Positions 1-5,505 of a stretch of 9,373 nt of DNA are shown here, in pieces (position 1 is the first letter of the stretch; each line of letters starts with the position of its first letter). The position numbers and the translations under genes are program-made. Source of the DNA: Synergistales bacterium (GTDB lineage Bacteria; Synergistota; Synergistia; Synergistales; Synergistaceae); the NCBI GenBank assembly GCA_026002695.1, contig BOCB01000059.1, positions 1 to 9,373 on the forward strand. Reading direction: 5' to 3'. The notes under the pieces were generated by a model that did not search any database, was not told the origin of the DNA, and worked only from the letters and a program-made list of their open reading frames with translations.

Positions 1-245
1 TCGGTCAGATCGGCCATCGGCGCTCGCCGATCCGCTATTATGATTATCGGAGTGTCCTTCAGAACGGCGACGGCCGCCACGTTTACATGCGTCTGTATCG
101 TAACCCACGCCGCGCCGTCGGCGTCGCTACCCATGACAAAACTCAGGAGATCTCCCGCCGTCGCGTTTTCAACGGCACGGGAGGAATTTCCCTCTACGTG
201 AACCTCGGCACTCAGAGCTTCGCAGATTTCCTTCACTGTGGGCAT
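1..245 (-). CDS. DRTGG-like domain protein, N-terminal part (runs off left edge)
   Basis: The minus strand is open from an ATG at 245 to the window edge (81 codons), beginning MPTVKEICEALSAEV. An excellent Shine-Dalgarno (AAGGAGG, 260-254) fixes the start. The pattern matches the small DRTGG-domain proteins: an N-terminal helix, then a 'DLLSFVM' stretch, a 'WVTIQTH' strand and a hydrophobic 'IIIIAD' strand. The same layout appears in the complete protein encoded at 5498-5866 ('DLMSDVL', 'LLITGLTN', 'AVLFVRG'), so the two are probably paralogues. Such domains are often found beside HATPase, PHP-domain and [FeFe]-hydrogenase-like genes in anaerobes and are thought to be regulatory, but the ligand is unknown. 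I infer that this gene belongs to the same sensor cluster as 3618-5866 and is now separated from it by the restriction-modification island. The family is fairly sure; the function is not. Confidence 0.75.
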   Translation of the reverse strand, partial: MPTVKEICEALSAEVHVEGNSSRAVENATAGDLLSFVMGSDADGAAWVTIQTHVNVAAVAVLKDTPIIIIADRRAPMADLT

Positions 246-278
246 TTATCGCGCCTCCTTGTAAATATAATCAAAAAA

Positions 279-359
279 TTACACGAACCTTTGCTTTGCC
301 ACTTCGGCTTCTCCGGTCGCCGCGCGCCGCAAATTTTCCAAGGCAATCCGCGAAGCCAT
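279..359 (-). other. Possible 26-aa ORF or gene remnant downstream of left Uma2
   Basis: The 120 bases between the left Uma2 stop and the DRTGG start contain a short GC-rich open frame, ATG at 359 to TAA at 279. It encodes MASRIALENLRRAATGEAEV plus KQRFV-type residues, an amphipathic, helix-like peptide. It lies in the same frame as the Uma2 gene, starting two codons after that stop. There is no convincing ribosome binding site (only GGGGA about 10 bases upstream). The composition looks protein-coding, so it may be the tail of a gene truncated by the island insertion, a small protein, or chance. I do not recognise it. Confidence 0.25.
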
Positions 360-365
360 GTTACT

Positions 366-968
366 TTATTCCCCGCCGAACGGCGAGAGTTCCTCAAAGA
401 TTTGGGTGAGCGGTATTTCGAGTTCCGCAAATGTATCGAATTTCAGAACGTCCGAGGCGCTGTAAACTGTTTTTTTTGAGAAGCGCGATCCGCTGTTTTC
501 ACCGAAGGCTGTTACAGATTCATCGTAAGGGTTGACGACGAAATACTCACGCACGCCGGCGCGCTCGTAGAGTCCGAGCTTGACGCTCAGGTCGCGCTTT
601 GATGTCGACGGCGACAATATCTCGAATACGACGTCGGGAGCGCCGATTATTCCGCGAAAGTGTATTTTTGATCTGTCACATACTATCATTATGTCCGGCT
701 GAACAACATTGACTATATCGTCCTCGTCCTCATCGCCGTTCGGCAGCAGGACGTCAAAGGGAGCGGCGTAAACTTTGCATTTCTTGCCCTTGAAACGAAG
801 AGCCAATTCCATATGCAGAGCGCCAAACAACAACTGATGATAGTTGCTCGCCCCCGGACTCATACAAAACGCCTCGCCGTCGATCAGTTCCCATCTCGTA
901 TCGTCGTCCCATGTTTTGTAATCTCCGTAAGTGTAACGCTCGTCGAGTTTCTTTGCCGCGCTGTCCAT
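366..968 (-). CDS. Uma2 family (DUF820) PD-(D/E)XK nuclease-fold protein, left copy
   Basis: A 200-aa protein, normal length for the Uma2 family (restriction-endonuclease-like fold, Pfam PF05685). Family marks in order: RWELIDG at 25-31, SPGASNYHQ at 37-45, QPDIMIV at 90-96 (Asp92), GAPDVVFEILSPST at 109-122 (Asp112, Glu116), a downstream Lys around 124-130, then the YERAGVREYFVVNP segment. These are the positions expected for a PD-ExK active site. Function in the family is poorly known; a nuclease role is inferred from fold and is not demonstrated here. The ATG at 968 is preceded by GGGTGAT, a good anti-SD match, 5 bases upstream. It differs from the copy at 2937-3539 at about 22 of 200 residues, six of them packed into residues 52-60. 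A run of eight A in coding sense (T470-477) is absent from the other copy. Confidence 0.9.
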   Translation of the reverse strand: MDSAAKKLDERYTYGDYKTWDDDTRWELIDGEAFCMSPGASNYHQLLFGALHMELALRFKGKKCKVYAAPFDVLLPNGDEDEDDIVNVVQPDIMIVCDRSKIHFRGIIGAPDVVFEILSPSTSKRDLSVKLGLYERAGVREYFVVNPYDESVTAFGENSGSRFSKKTVYSASDVLKFDTFAELEIPLTQIFEELSPFGGE

Positions 969-985
969 CAGTTATCACCCGCCCT
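367..985 (-). repeat. Long direct repeat, left copy (with 2938-3556)
   Basis: The stretch aligns without a gap to 2938-3556 at a constant offset of 2571 bases. It covers the whole Uma2 gene, its Shine-Dalgarno and 17 bases upstream of the start codon. Similarity stops abruptly after TATCACCCGCCCT at 985/3556 and before TATTCCCCGCC at 367/2938; neighbouring bases are unrelated. Identity is high, roughly 90% by eye. The repeats point the same way, so recombination between them would delete the restriction-modification pair and leave one Uma2 gene. Confidence 0.9.
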
Positions 986-990
986 TAATT

Positions 991-1079
991 TTATTTTAAC
1001 ACTTCCTCCCCGTCCTCGAACTGCGTATGGTACAGTTGGCGTAGCAACCCTTTTGCTTTATCAGCTCGGCGTGAGTGAT
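991..1079 (-). pseudogene. 3' remnant of an ABC exporter ATPase gene, frameshifted
   Basis: The minus strand reads THAELIKQKG in one frame (1079 to about 1050) and then LLRQLYHTQFEDGEEVLK and a TAA stop (991-993) in the next frame. Joined, this is the characteristic C-terminus of ABC exporters (fused membrane and ATPase subunits, MsbA/MdlB type), where 'G-T-H-x-E-L ... G-x-Y-x-x-L-Y-x-x-Q-F-E' follows the H-loop. Adding one G to the run at 1048-1050 restores a continuous frame. Only about 28 codons remain: no Walker, signature or membrane segments are present, and the upstream side meets the methyltransferase stop codon at 1089-1091. It is a dead fragment, probably carried in with, or cut by, the island's rearrangement. 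Confidence 0.7.
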
Positions 1080-1088
1080 TTGATGCCT

Positions 1089-1997
1089 TCAAAGCGCCAA
1101 TGCGCGTTGCTCGCAGGCTGTGTGTCTTGGAGATGTCTTGTTAGTATTCCCTGTTGTTGTGTAGTTTGTCAAAAGAGCCTCCATCATCGCATTTCTGTTT
1201 TCTTCTTTTGCTCCCACAAAATAAAAATGCTCTTTGGTAATTTTGTGGCAGGAATTCCAAATGAGACTGATGTACTGATTCCCTCTGTATTGATTATGAT
1301 CCCATGTTGAAAGCATGAATCTCGTTTTTACTTTATACAGGCATCTATACAGCCTGGCCTCCTGTACTTCATCCCAGCTGTCAAAGTAGTCGACGTGTCT
1401 GCCGATATAAGGAGGATCACAATATACAAATGAGTTTCCGTCAGCCAATTCTATTGTATCTTCAAAAGACTGACAAATAAATGTCCAATCATTTCCTCTA
1501 AGCACATCCTCGAAATGACGAACCTGATTTACAATCTTTGTGATATATGCTTGAGCAAAACGTCGCGGCTTATGTCCATAGGGTACATTAAAATCATTGC
1601 TCTTGTTAAAACGAATCATGCCATTAAAACATGAGCGATTCAGGAAAAGAAAGTCCAGCGGATCATGATTTTGATTAAACCGCTCACGAATATAGTAGTA
1701 ATGTTCATCATCTTTTTCGGCCAACAATGCGCCTTGTTCCCTAAGATATTCAGCCACAATGAAAGAATTCAGCTCTTTGCTTTTCAGCATATTGTAAAAA
1801 TTGATAATGTGCGGGTTTAAGTCGGCAAAGATTGCCCTCTTAGGCGCAACATTCAATCCAACCACAGCAGAACCCATAAATGGCTCTATCCATACTGTTG
1901 AGTCATCAATGTAGACATGTTCTTTTATCAGAGGAACTAATTTTGTTTTTATACCTTGCGTCTTAAATGGCGGGACATAAATCTTAAGGCCGCTCAC
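1089..1997 (-). CDS. Type II adenine-N6 DNA methyltransferase, D12/Dam class (M.EcoRV-like)
   Basis: A 302-aa Dam-class (MT-D12) methyltransferase that would methylate adenine N6 in the site cut by its partner, predicted GATATC. Motifs: PPFKTQGIKTKLVPLI at 9-24 (motif X region), EPFMGSAVVGLN at 38-49 (motif I, SAM binding), FLFLNRSCFNGMIRFN at 116-131 (family block), and the catalytic DPPY at 194-197. Length is close to M.EcoRV (about 298 aa). It starts with GTG at 1997, one base after the endonuclease stop, with AGGTGAG just upstream, so the two are co-translated with R first. The family domain seems to end near MMEALLTNY (271-279). The last 20 or so residues are GC-richer and unlike the family, suggesting read-through into flanking DNA next to the ABC remnant. 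The catalytic motifs are intact. Confidence 0.92.
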   Translation of the reverse strand: MSGLKIYVPPFKTQGIKTKLVPLIKEHVYIDDSTVWIEPFMGSAVVGLNVAPKRAIFADLNPHIINFYNMLKSKELNSFIVAEYLREQGALLAEKDDEHYYYIRERFNQNHDPLDFLFLNRSCFNGMIRFNKSNDFNVPYGHKPRRFAQAYITKIVNQVRHFEDVLRGNDWTFICQSFEDTIELADGNSFVYCDPPYIGRHVDYFDSWDEVQEARLYRCLYKVKTRFMLSTWDHNQYRGNQYISLIWNSCHKITKEHFYFVGAKEENRNAMMEALLTNYTTTGNTNKTSPRHTACEQRALAL

Positions 1998-1998
1998 G

Positions 1999-2859
1999 TT
2001 ATCTCACCTTTCTCCATGATGCGCGAGGATTCATTATGTCTTTGGACAAACCGCGATATGTTACATACTCTTCAAAGGACGAAAGCCCCTTCCGTTTTCC
2101 GTCTTTTGATTCTACTTGCATTTTGCCGAAGTTAGCCCAATAGTCATCAAAGATTCCCTCTCCGGCTTTTGCAAATACACCATTCCCGGAAAGAATGTCA
2201 TCAATAAACCGGATGCTGCCAATATTCGCCGTATTTCCGCTTCCCCCTTTGTCGCTTGCGATTCGCCATTTTTCAACAGCAAAGAACGTGAAGTGTTTGA
2301 TGACGGAAGGTATTTCATCAAGCTCATCTATAGAGTACGCGCGAGTTTCACTATTCTCTGATAACTTTGTCCGCGAGTAAATTATACCCAAGCAGAAATG
2401 GCCGCTATATTGATTATATGGGTACTGTATGTTCTTATGACTATCGCGGTTTATGAAATACTCTCCGTGAGAACCAAGTGTAAATCCATTGCAAAACCCG
2501 GGACGGTCATCAAGGAGATATGTTGTTTTCAAATCAACGGCAAACTTCACCGCCTCATCATCTTTTTTAACAAAAGTAAGATCGGGATACCAGTTTTGAT
2601 ACGTAGCCAACTCTATCCTGTACCCTATTTTCTCAGCGAACCCTAAAAATTGCGGAAACAAATGCAACTCAAGTATTTTAGAGACTACCTTAGTGTCAGC
2701 AGAAATTATATAAATGTTTCTGAAAACATCTATAAATCCTTTGATGGTCCATTCGTCATTTTGAGAAATGTGCGACCCCAAGGATTTCGCAAAGTCATTT
2801 AGCTGAACAGCGAATTCTTTTTTCATTGCCTTATTTTTCACAATCAGCACTCCCATCAT
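1999..2859 (-). CDS. Type II restriction endonuclease, EcoRV family (predicted GATATC)
   Basis: A 286-aa homologue of R.EcoRV (about 245 aa), with an N-terminal extension. Catalytic residues align with EcoRV at identical spacing: Glu64 (EcoRV E45), Asp93 in YPDLTF (D74), and Asp109/Lys111 in AVDLKTTY (D90/K92). The recognition loop GGSGNTANIGSI at 205-216 nearly matches EcoRV's GSGNTTNIGSI, which contacts the GATATC bases, so the same specificity is predicted. In the Q-loop, one Gln is kept (Gln88) and the other is Tyr87. Other shared blocks include YPYNQY at 146-151, DELDEIP at 178-184 and DYWANF at 239-244. The start is one of two adjacent ATGs (2859 or 2856); AAGGGGG upstream suits the second better. 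ATG at 2826 is a further option. The gene is AT-rich compared with the flanks, which suggests horizontal transfer. It appears intact and precedes its methyltransferase. Confidence 0.93.
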   Translation of the reverse strand: MMGVLIVKNKAMKKEFAVQLNDFAKSLGSHISQNDEWTIKGFIDVFRNIYIISADTKVVSKILELHLFPQFLGFAEKIGYRIELATYQNWYPDLTFVKKDDEAVKFAVDLKTTYLLDDRPGFCNGFTLGSHGEYFINRDSHKNIQYPYNQYSGHFCLGIIYSRTKLSENSETRAYSIDELDEIPSVIKHFTFFAVEKWRIASDKGGSGNTANIGSIRFIDDILSGNGVFAKAGEGIFDDYWANFGKMQVESKDGKRKGLSSFEEYVTYRGLSKDIMNPRASWRKVR

Positions 2860-2936
2860 GAGCCCCCTTAATAGAAGTTTTGCCGAGCAGCGTGGTTTGT
2901 ATGTATGACTCGCCGTTATCTGTCCGTAAATCCCCC
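2860..2936 (-). other. Intergenic spacer with an out-of-frame coding-like stretch
   Basis: The 77 bases between the right Uma2 stop and the endonuclease start carry no clear gene. One minus-strand frame reads TDNGESYIQTTLLGKTSIKG without a stop and overlaps the endonuclease start in another frame. It has no start codon or ribosome site of its own. It could be a scrap of a gene disrupted when the cassette was assembled, or chance; I do not recognise it. Confidence 0.2.
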
Positions 2937-3539
2937 CTATTCCCCGCCGAACGGCGAGAGTTCCTCAAAGATTGGAGCGAGGGGTATTTCGAGTTCCGCG
3001 AATGTGCCGAATTTAAGAACGTCCGAGGCGCTGTAAACTGTTTCCTTCGAGAAGCGCCCGCCGTTGTTTTCGCCGAAGGCCGTTACCGATTCCCCGTAAG
3101 GGTCGACGACGAAATACTCACGCACACCGGAACGCTCGTAGAGCTTGAGCTTGACGCTCATGTCGCGCTTTGATGTCGACGGCGACAATATCTCAAATAT
3201 GACGTCGGGAGCGCCGATTATTCCGCGAAAGTGTATTTTTGATCTGTCACATACTATCATTATGTCCGGCTGAACGACATTGACTATATCGTCATCGTCT
3301 TCATCGCCGTTCGGCAGCAGAACGTCAAAGGGAGCGACGTAAACTTTGCACTTCTTACCGTCGAAGTGATTAGCCAACTTCTTGTACAATGCGCCGAGGA
3401 GTAATTGATGGTAGTTGCTCGCCCCCGGACTCATGCAAAAGGCCTCGCCGTCGATCAGCTCCCATCTCGTGTCGTCGTCCCATGTTTTGTAGTCCCCGTA
3501 TGTGTAACGCTCGTCGAGTTTTCTTGCCGCGCTGTCCAT
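2937..3539 (-). CDS. Uma2 family (DUF820) PD-(D/E)XK nuclease-fold protein, right copy
   Basis: The second full-length Uma2 protein (200 aa), about 89% identical to the one at 366-968. All family marks are kept: RWELIDG at 25-31, QPDIMIV at 90-96, GAPDVIFEILSPST at 109-122 and YERSGVREYFVVDP. Start ATG at 3539 with the same GGGTGAT site; the stop is TAG where the other copy has TAA. The residues that differ cluster in the helix at 52-60 (LYKKLANHFD here, LHMELALRFK there), then are scattered singly. It lies 78 bases downstream of the hydrogenase-like gene and 77 bases upstream of the endonuclease, so it could be transcribed with either. Two intact copies argue that both may be under selection, or that the duplication is recent and maintained by gene conversion. 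Confidence 0.9.
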   Translation of the reverse strand: MDSAARKLDERYTYGDYKTWDDDTRWELIDGEAFCMSPGASNYHQLLLGALYKKLANHFDGKKCKVYVAPFDVLLPNGDEDDDDIVNVVQPDIMIVCDRSKIHFRGIIGAPDVIFEILSPSTSKRDMSVKLKLYERSGVREYFVVDPYGESVTAFGENNGGRFSKETVYSASDVLKFGTFAELEIPLAPIFEELSPFGGE

Positions 3540-3556
3540 CAGTTATCACCCGCCCT
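2938..3556 (-). repeat. Long direct repeat, right copy (with 367-985)
   Basis: Partner of the repeat at 367-985, same orientation, offset 2571 bases, no gaps. Beyond 3556 the sequence is an AT-rich spacer (GATATATATT) and not the ABC remnant that follows the left copy. The shared unit is therefore the Uma2 gene with its ribosome binding site and nothing larger. Confidence 0.9.
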
Positions 3557-3587
3557 GATATATATTTTATCATTAAACAGCGCTCAG

Positions 3588-3613
3588 TTTTTATCTTTAC
3601 CCTTTAGGCTTCT
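3588..3613 (+). repeat. 26-bp inverted repeat, left arm (partner 4961-4986)
   Basis: The left arm contains TTACCCTTTAGGCTTCT (3597-3613). Its reverse complement, with a single mismatch over 26 bases (T here, G in the partner), lies at 4961-4986. Weaker similarity continues about 10 bases inward (GATATTAAAT against AACAATAAAT). The arm begins 5 bases after the hydrogenase-like stop codon on the minus strand, and the other arm lies 29 bases upstream of that gene's start, so the pair brackets the gene exactly. Confidence 0.8.
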
Positions 3614-3617
3614 GATA

Positions 3618-4931
3618 TTAAATATTCTTTTGCGTCGGTTTAGGCTGATGTTCAGCTAACCGGACTATCTGCCCGGCCAGCGACGCTATACCTTCCCTCA
3701 GCTTGAATATGCAGTCCGACATATCCCCCTGCTCCCTCACTACATCCTCCGCGAGAGCTCTGCACGACGGACGCCCGCACGCGCCGCAGTCTATGTGCGG
3801 CATATCTCCGTATATGGCCTCCATGCGCTTCATCTTCGCCACCGCGATTGACAGATCGTCCGAAAGCGGCAGCCTCTGCTTCGCCGGTATCGGCGAACTC
3901 CTCTTCCATATCTTCGTGTCATTGTATATCGGCTCAAGGCGCTCCTCGATACCCTCCGGCAGCTTCCAGCCGGATACTATATTCCTGTTCTTCACGTGCG
4001 ACAGGAAGCGCGACTCCAACACGGCAACCCCGCCGAAGCATCCGAAATCGCACGTTCTGCATTCTACGAAGTCAACTCCCTGTAGCAAGCCCAGCTCTAT
4101 CTGCCGCAGCAGATCCATAGTGTTGCGCAGACCCGACACCGACAGCGTCGTAAAGTGCCTTCGCCCGAAGCGCGATATATGCCTCGATTCCCCGCCTATC
4201 ATCGCCCACCCGGCGAAACGCCGCTTTATTGCCTCGTCCGCGCTGTCGTCCGTTGGCGCTTTTATTCCGGCGGCTCTCAGCGCGTGAACTACTTTCTGTA
4301 TAGATACGATATGCTGGATGGTGGACGGCCTCTTCTCTGTCGGGTCGCGTACCAAGGTTACCTTCGACGGGCATGGTGTGAACAGCGTCAGCGGCGCGTA
4401 TGACTGCGTCTTCTTGCGCCACATGTCCGCGCATATGTCAATGGGGTTCTCCGTCGGCAGAAGGCGGCTGATCAGCTCCGGGTATTCGAGCTGTATGAGG
4501 CTCACGACGGACGGGCAGTACACCGATATGAGCGGAAGATGTTCCCGGGGCGTGTCTTCTATGACACGGGCCGTGGCATACGCGCTCAAGTCGAAGGCGT
4601 TCTCCATATCATCGATGATGATGTTTATGCCGTGATGGACAAGCAGCTCGCGCGCGTTATCGGGGTAAAAAAAAGATCCGAACTGAGCGAAAAACGTCGG
4701 ATCCGGCAACGCGTTCACCGAGCCATGAACGTGTATTGTCTCCCAATCGTCGTCGTCCAGGCAGAGGGCGCTGCGCCCGCAGACCCTCAAACACTCCCCG
4801 CAGTCGATGCAGAGCTCGTTCAGTATGGTTATCGAACCGTTTATGACCCTTATGGCCTCAGTCGGGCATGACTTGAGGCAGTTTGTACAGCCTCGGCAGG
4901 CTGTATGGGAAATCACTATGCTGTGAGGCAT
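3618..4931 (-). CDS. Ferredoxin / [FeFe]-hydrogenase H-domain protein, putative sensory (group D/HydS-like)
   Basis: A 437-aa iron-sulfur protein with three parts. Residues 12-22 (C12, C15, C18, C22) and 41-51 (C41, C44, C47, C51) form two 4Fe-4S ferredoxin motifs. Residues about 75-345 resemble the hydrogenase large-subunit C-terminal domain: SVYCPSVV (C139), TPCPSK (C187) and VECRTCDFGCFGG (C294, C298) align with the H-cluster loops TSCCP, MPCxxK and ACPGGC. All four cluster-ligand cysteines seem present, but the proton-relay cysteine before C139 is Tyr138, as expected for a non-turnover or sensory enzyme. Residues 382-407 (C382, C385, C390, C407) match the PF04060 Fe-S cluster. Start ATG at 4931 with AAGGAG upstream. 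It sits with HATPase and DRTGG genes, the typical neighbourhood of putative hydrogen- or redox-sensing proteins. A T8 run in coding sense lies at 4667-4674. Whether an H-cluster is assembled is inference. Confidence 0.85.
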   Translation of the reverse strand: MPHSIVISHTACRGCTNCLKSCPTEAIRVINGSITILNELCIDCGECLRVCGRSALCLDDDDWETIHVHGSVNALPDPTFFAQFGSFFYPDNARELLVHHGINIIIDDMENAFDLSAYATARVIEDTPREHLPLISVYCPSVVSLIQLEYPELISRLLPTENPIDICADMWRKKTQSYAPLTLFTPCPSKVTLVRDPTEKRPSTIQHIVSIQKVVHALRAAGIKAPTDDSADEAIKRRFAGWAMIGGESRHISRFGRRHFTTLSVSGLRNTMDLLRQIELGLLQGVDFVECRTCDFGCFGGVAVLESRFLSHVKNRNIVSGWKLPEGIEERLEPIYNDTKIWKRSSPIPAKQRLPLSDDLSIAVAKMKRMEAIYGDMPHIDCGACGRPSCRALAEDVVREQGDMSDCIFKLREGIASLAGQIVRLAEHQPKPTQKNI

Positions 4932-4960
4932 TTGTTCAACTCCTTAGCTGATTTATTGTT

Positions 4961-4986
4961 AGAAGCCTAAAGGGTAACGATAAAAA
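4961..4986 (-). repeat. 26-bp inverted repeat, right arm (partner 3588-3613)
   Basis: AGAAGCCTAAAGGGTAACGA begins this arm on the plus strand; read on the minus strand it matches the left arm at 25 of 26 positions. It lies in the 130-base gap between the HATPase stop and the hydrogenase-like start, upstream of that gene's Shine-Dalgarno. It may be one end of an old repeat, a paired recombination site, or part of a leader structure. Confidence 0.8.
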
Positions 4987-5006
4987 ACCTGACCGGCTCT
5001 GCGTCT

Positions 5007-5029
5007 CAAAACGGCGAAATTTCGTTTTG
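5007..5029 (-). other. Hairpin in the leader of the hydrogenase-like gene
   Basis: CAAAACG (5007-5013) pairs with CGTTTTG (5023-5029) across nine bases. The loop and stem edge contain a further small palindrome, CGAAATTTCG. On the transcribed minus strand this lies between the HATPase stop and the inverted-repeat arm. The T-run that follows on that strand is some 20 bases away, so it is not a standard terminator; an RNA-processing or attenuation role is possible. Short AT-rich stem, so low confidence. Confidence 0.35.
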
Positions 5030-5061
5030 GCGATTTAATCAGCGCTTACTCGGGAGCCTAA

Positions 5062-5505
5062 TCATTTCGTTATGTCGATTGCCGCCTTCAAAGTCGTGCC
5101 TTTACCGACCTCAGAGTCTATATTGAACACATCGGAGTTGCGCTTTATGTTCGGCAGCCCCATCCCGGCGCCGAAGCCCATTGAGCGCGCGTTGTCATTT
5201 GCCGTCGTATAGCCCTCCTGAAGCGCGAGAGCTACGTCCGGTATGCCGGGGCCGTGGTCTGTGGTGACTATCTCTATTTGCTTGTCATCGATGTTTGCGG
5301 CTATATTCCCGCCGCCTCCGTGTATGACGAGGTTCATCTCGGCCTCGTAGGCTATTATCGCGGCGCGTCTCGTTATGTTGGGCGGTATGCCGATCATCTT
5401 GAGCGTCTCCTTTATGTCGTTGGACGCTCCACCCGCCTTGAGGTAGTCACCCGCCGCAATGCTGTGCTCGATGCGGATTTTGTTCTTTTCCTCGCCGTCA
5501 CTCAT
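5062..5505 (-). CDS. HATPase_c / anti-sigma-factor-type serine kinase-like ATP-binding protein
   Basis: A 147-aa single-domain GHKL ATPase of the RsbW/SpoIIAB-like type. Motifs: N-box EAEMNLVIHG at 54-63 (Glu54, Asn58, His62), G1 box DHGPGIPD at 83-90, and G2 box GFGAGMGLPNIKRNSD at 110-125. Such stand-alone domains bind ATP and usually phosphorylate or sequester a partner protein. Next to DRTGG and hydrogenase-sensor genes they are thought to carry the signal from the Fe-S sensor, which is inference here. The longer open frame starts at 5556, but the family N-terminus fits the internal ATG at 5505, whose codon overlaps the preceding gene's stop (8-base overlap ending TGA). That arrangement suggests translational coupling and explains the poor Shine-Dalgarno. 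Confidence 0.88.
   Translation of the reverse strand: MSDGEEKNKIRIEHSIAAGDYLKAGGASNDIKETLKMIGIPPNITRRAAIIAYEAEMNLVIHGGGGNIAANIDDKQIEIVTTDHGPGIPDVALALQEGYTTANDNARSMGFGAGMGLPNIKRNSDVFNIDSEVGKGTTLKAAIDITK

Larger units (their letters stand above)
246..3617. mobile_element. Putative accessory island: Uma2 - EcoRV-type R-M - ABC remnant - Uma2
   Basis: This stretch interrupts a block of sensor-type genes: hydrogenase-like, HATPase and DRTGG on the right, a second DRTGG gene on the left. It holds a type II restriction-modification pair of lower GC than the flanks, a broken ABC-exporter tail and two near-identical Uma2 genes in direct repeat. All genes point the same way as the operon. No transposase, integrase, tRNA or clean target-site duplication is visible, so the mode of entry is unknown. 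Homologous recombination through the Uma2 repeats is one possibility. The outer limits are approximate: they are simply the ends of the flanking genes (3618) and of the next one (245). That the cluster was once contiguous is inference from the usual company of these families. Confidence 0.5.

Noticed and set aside
87..479. 130-codon plus-strand open frame across the left edge and the end of the left Uma2 gene
   Set aside because: It overlaps two well-supported minus-strand genes, matches no family by eye and has no ribosome site; it is a shadow frame of GC-rich coding DNA.
813..1310. 165-codon plus-strand frame across Uma2 start, ABC remnant and methyltransferase end
   Set aside because: It crosses three minus-strand features with clear homology, and the translation is low-complexity with no recognisable motif.
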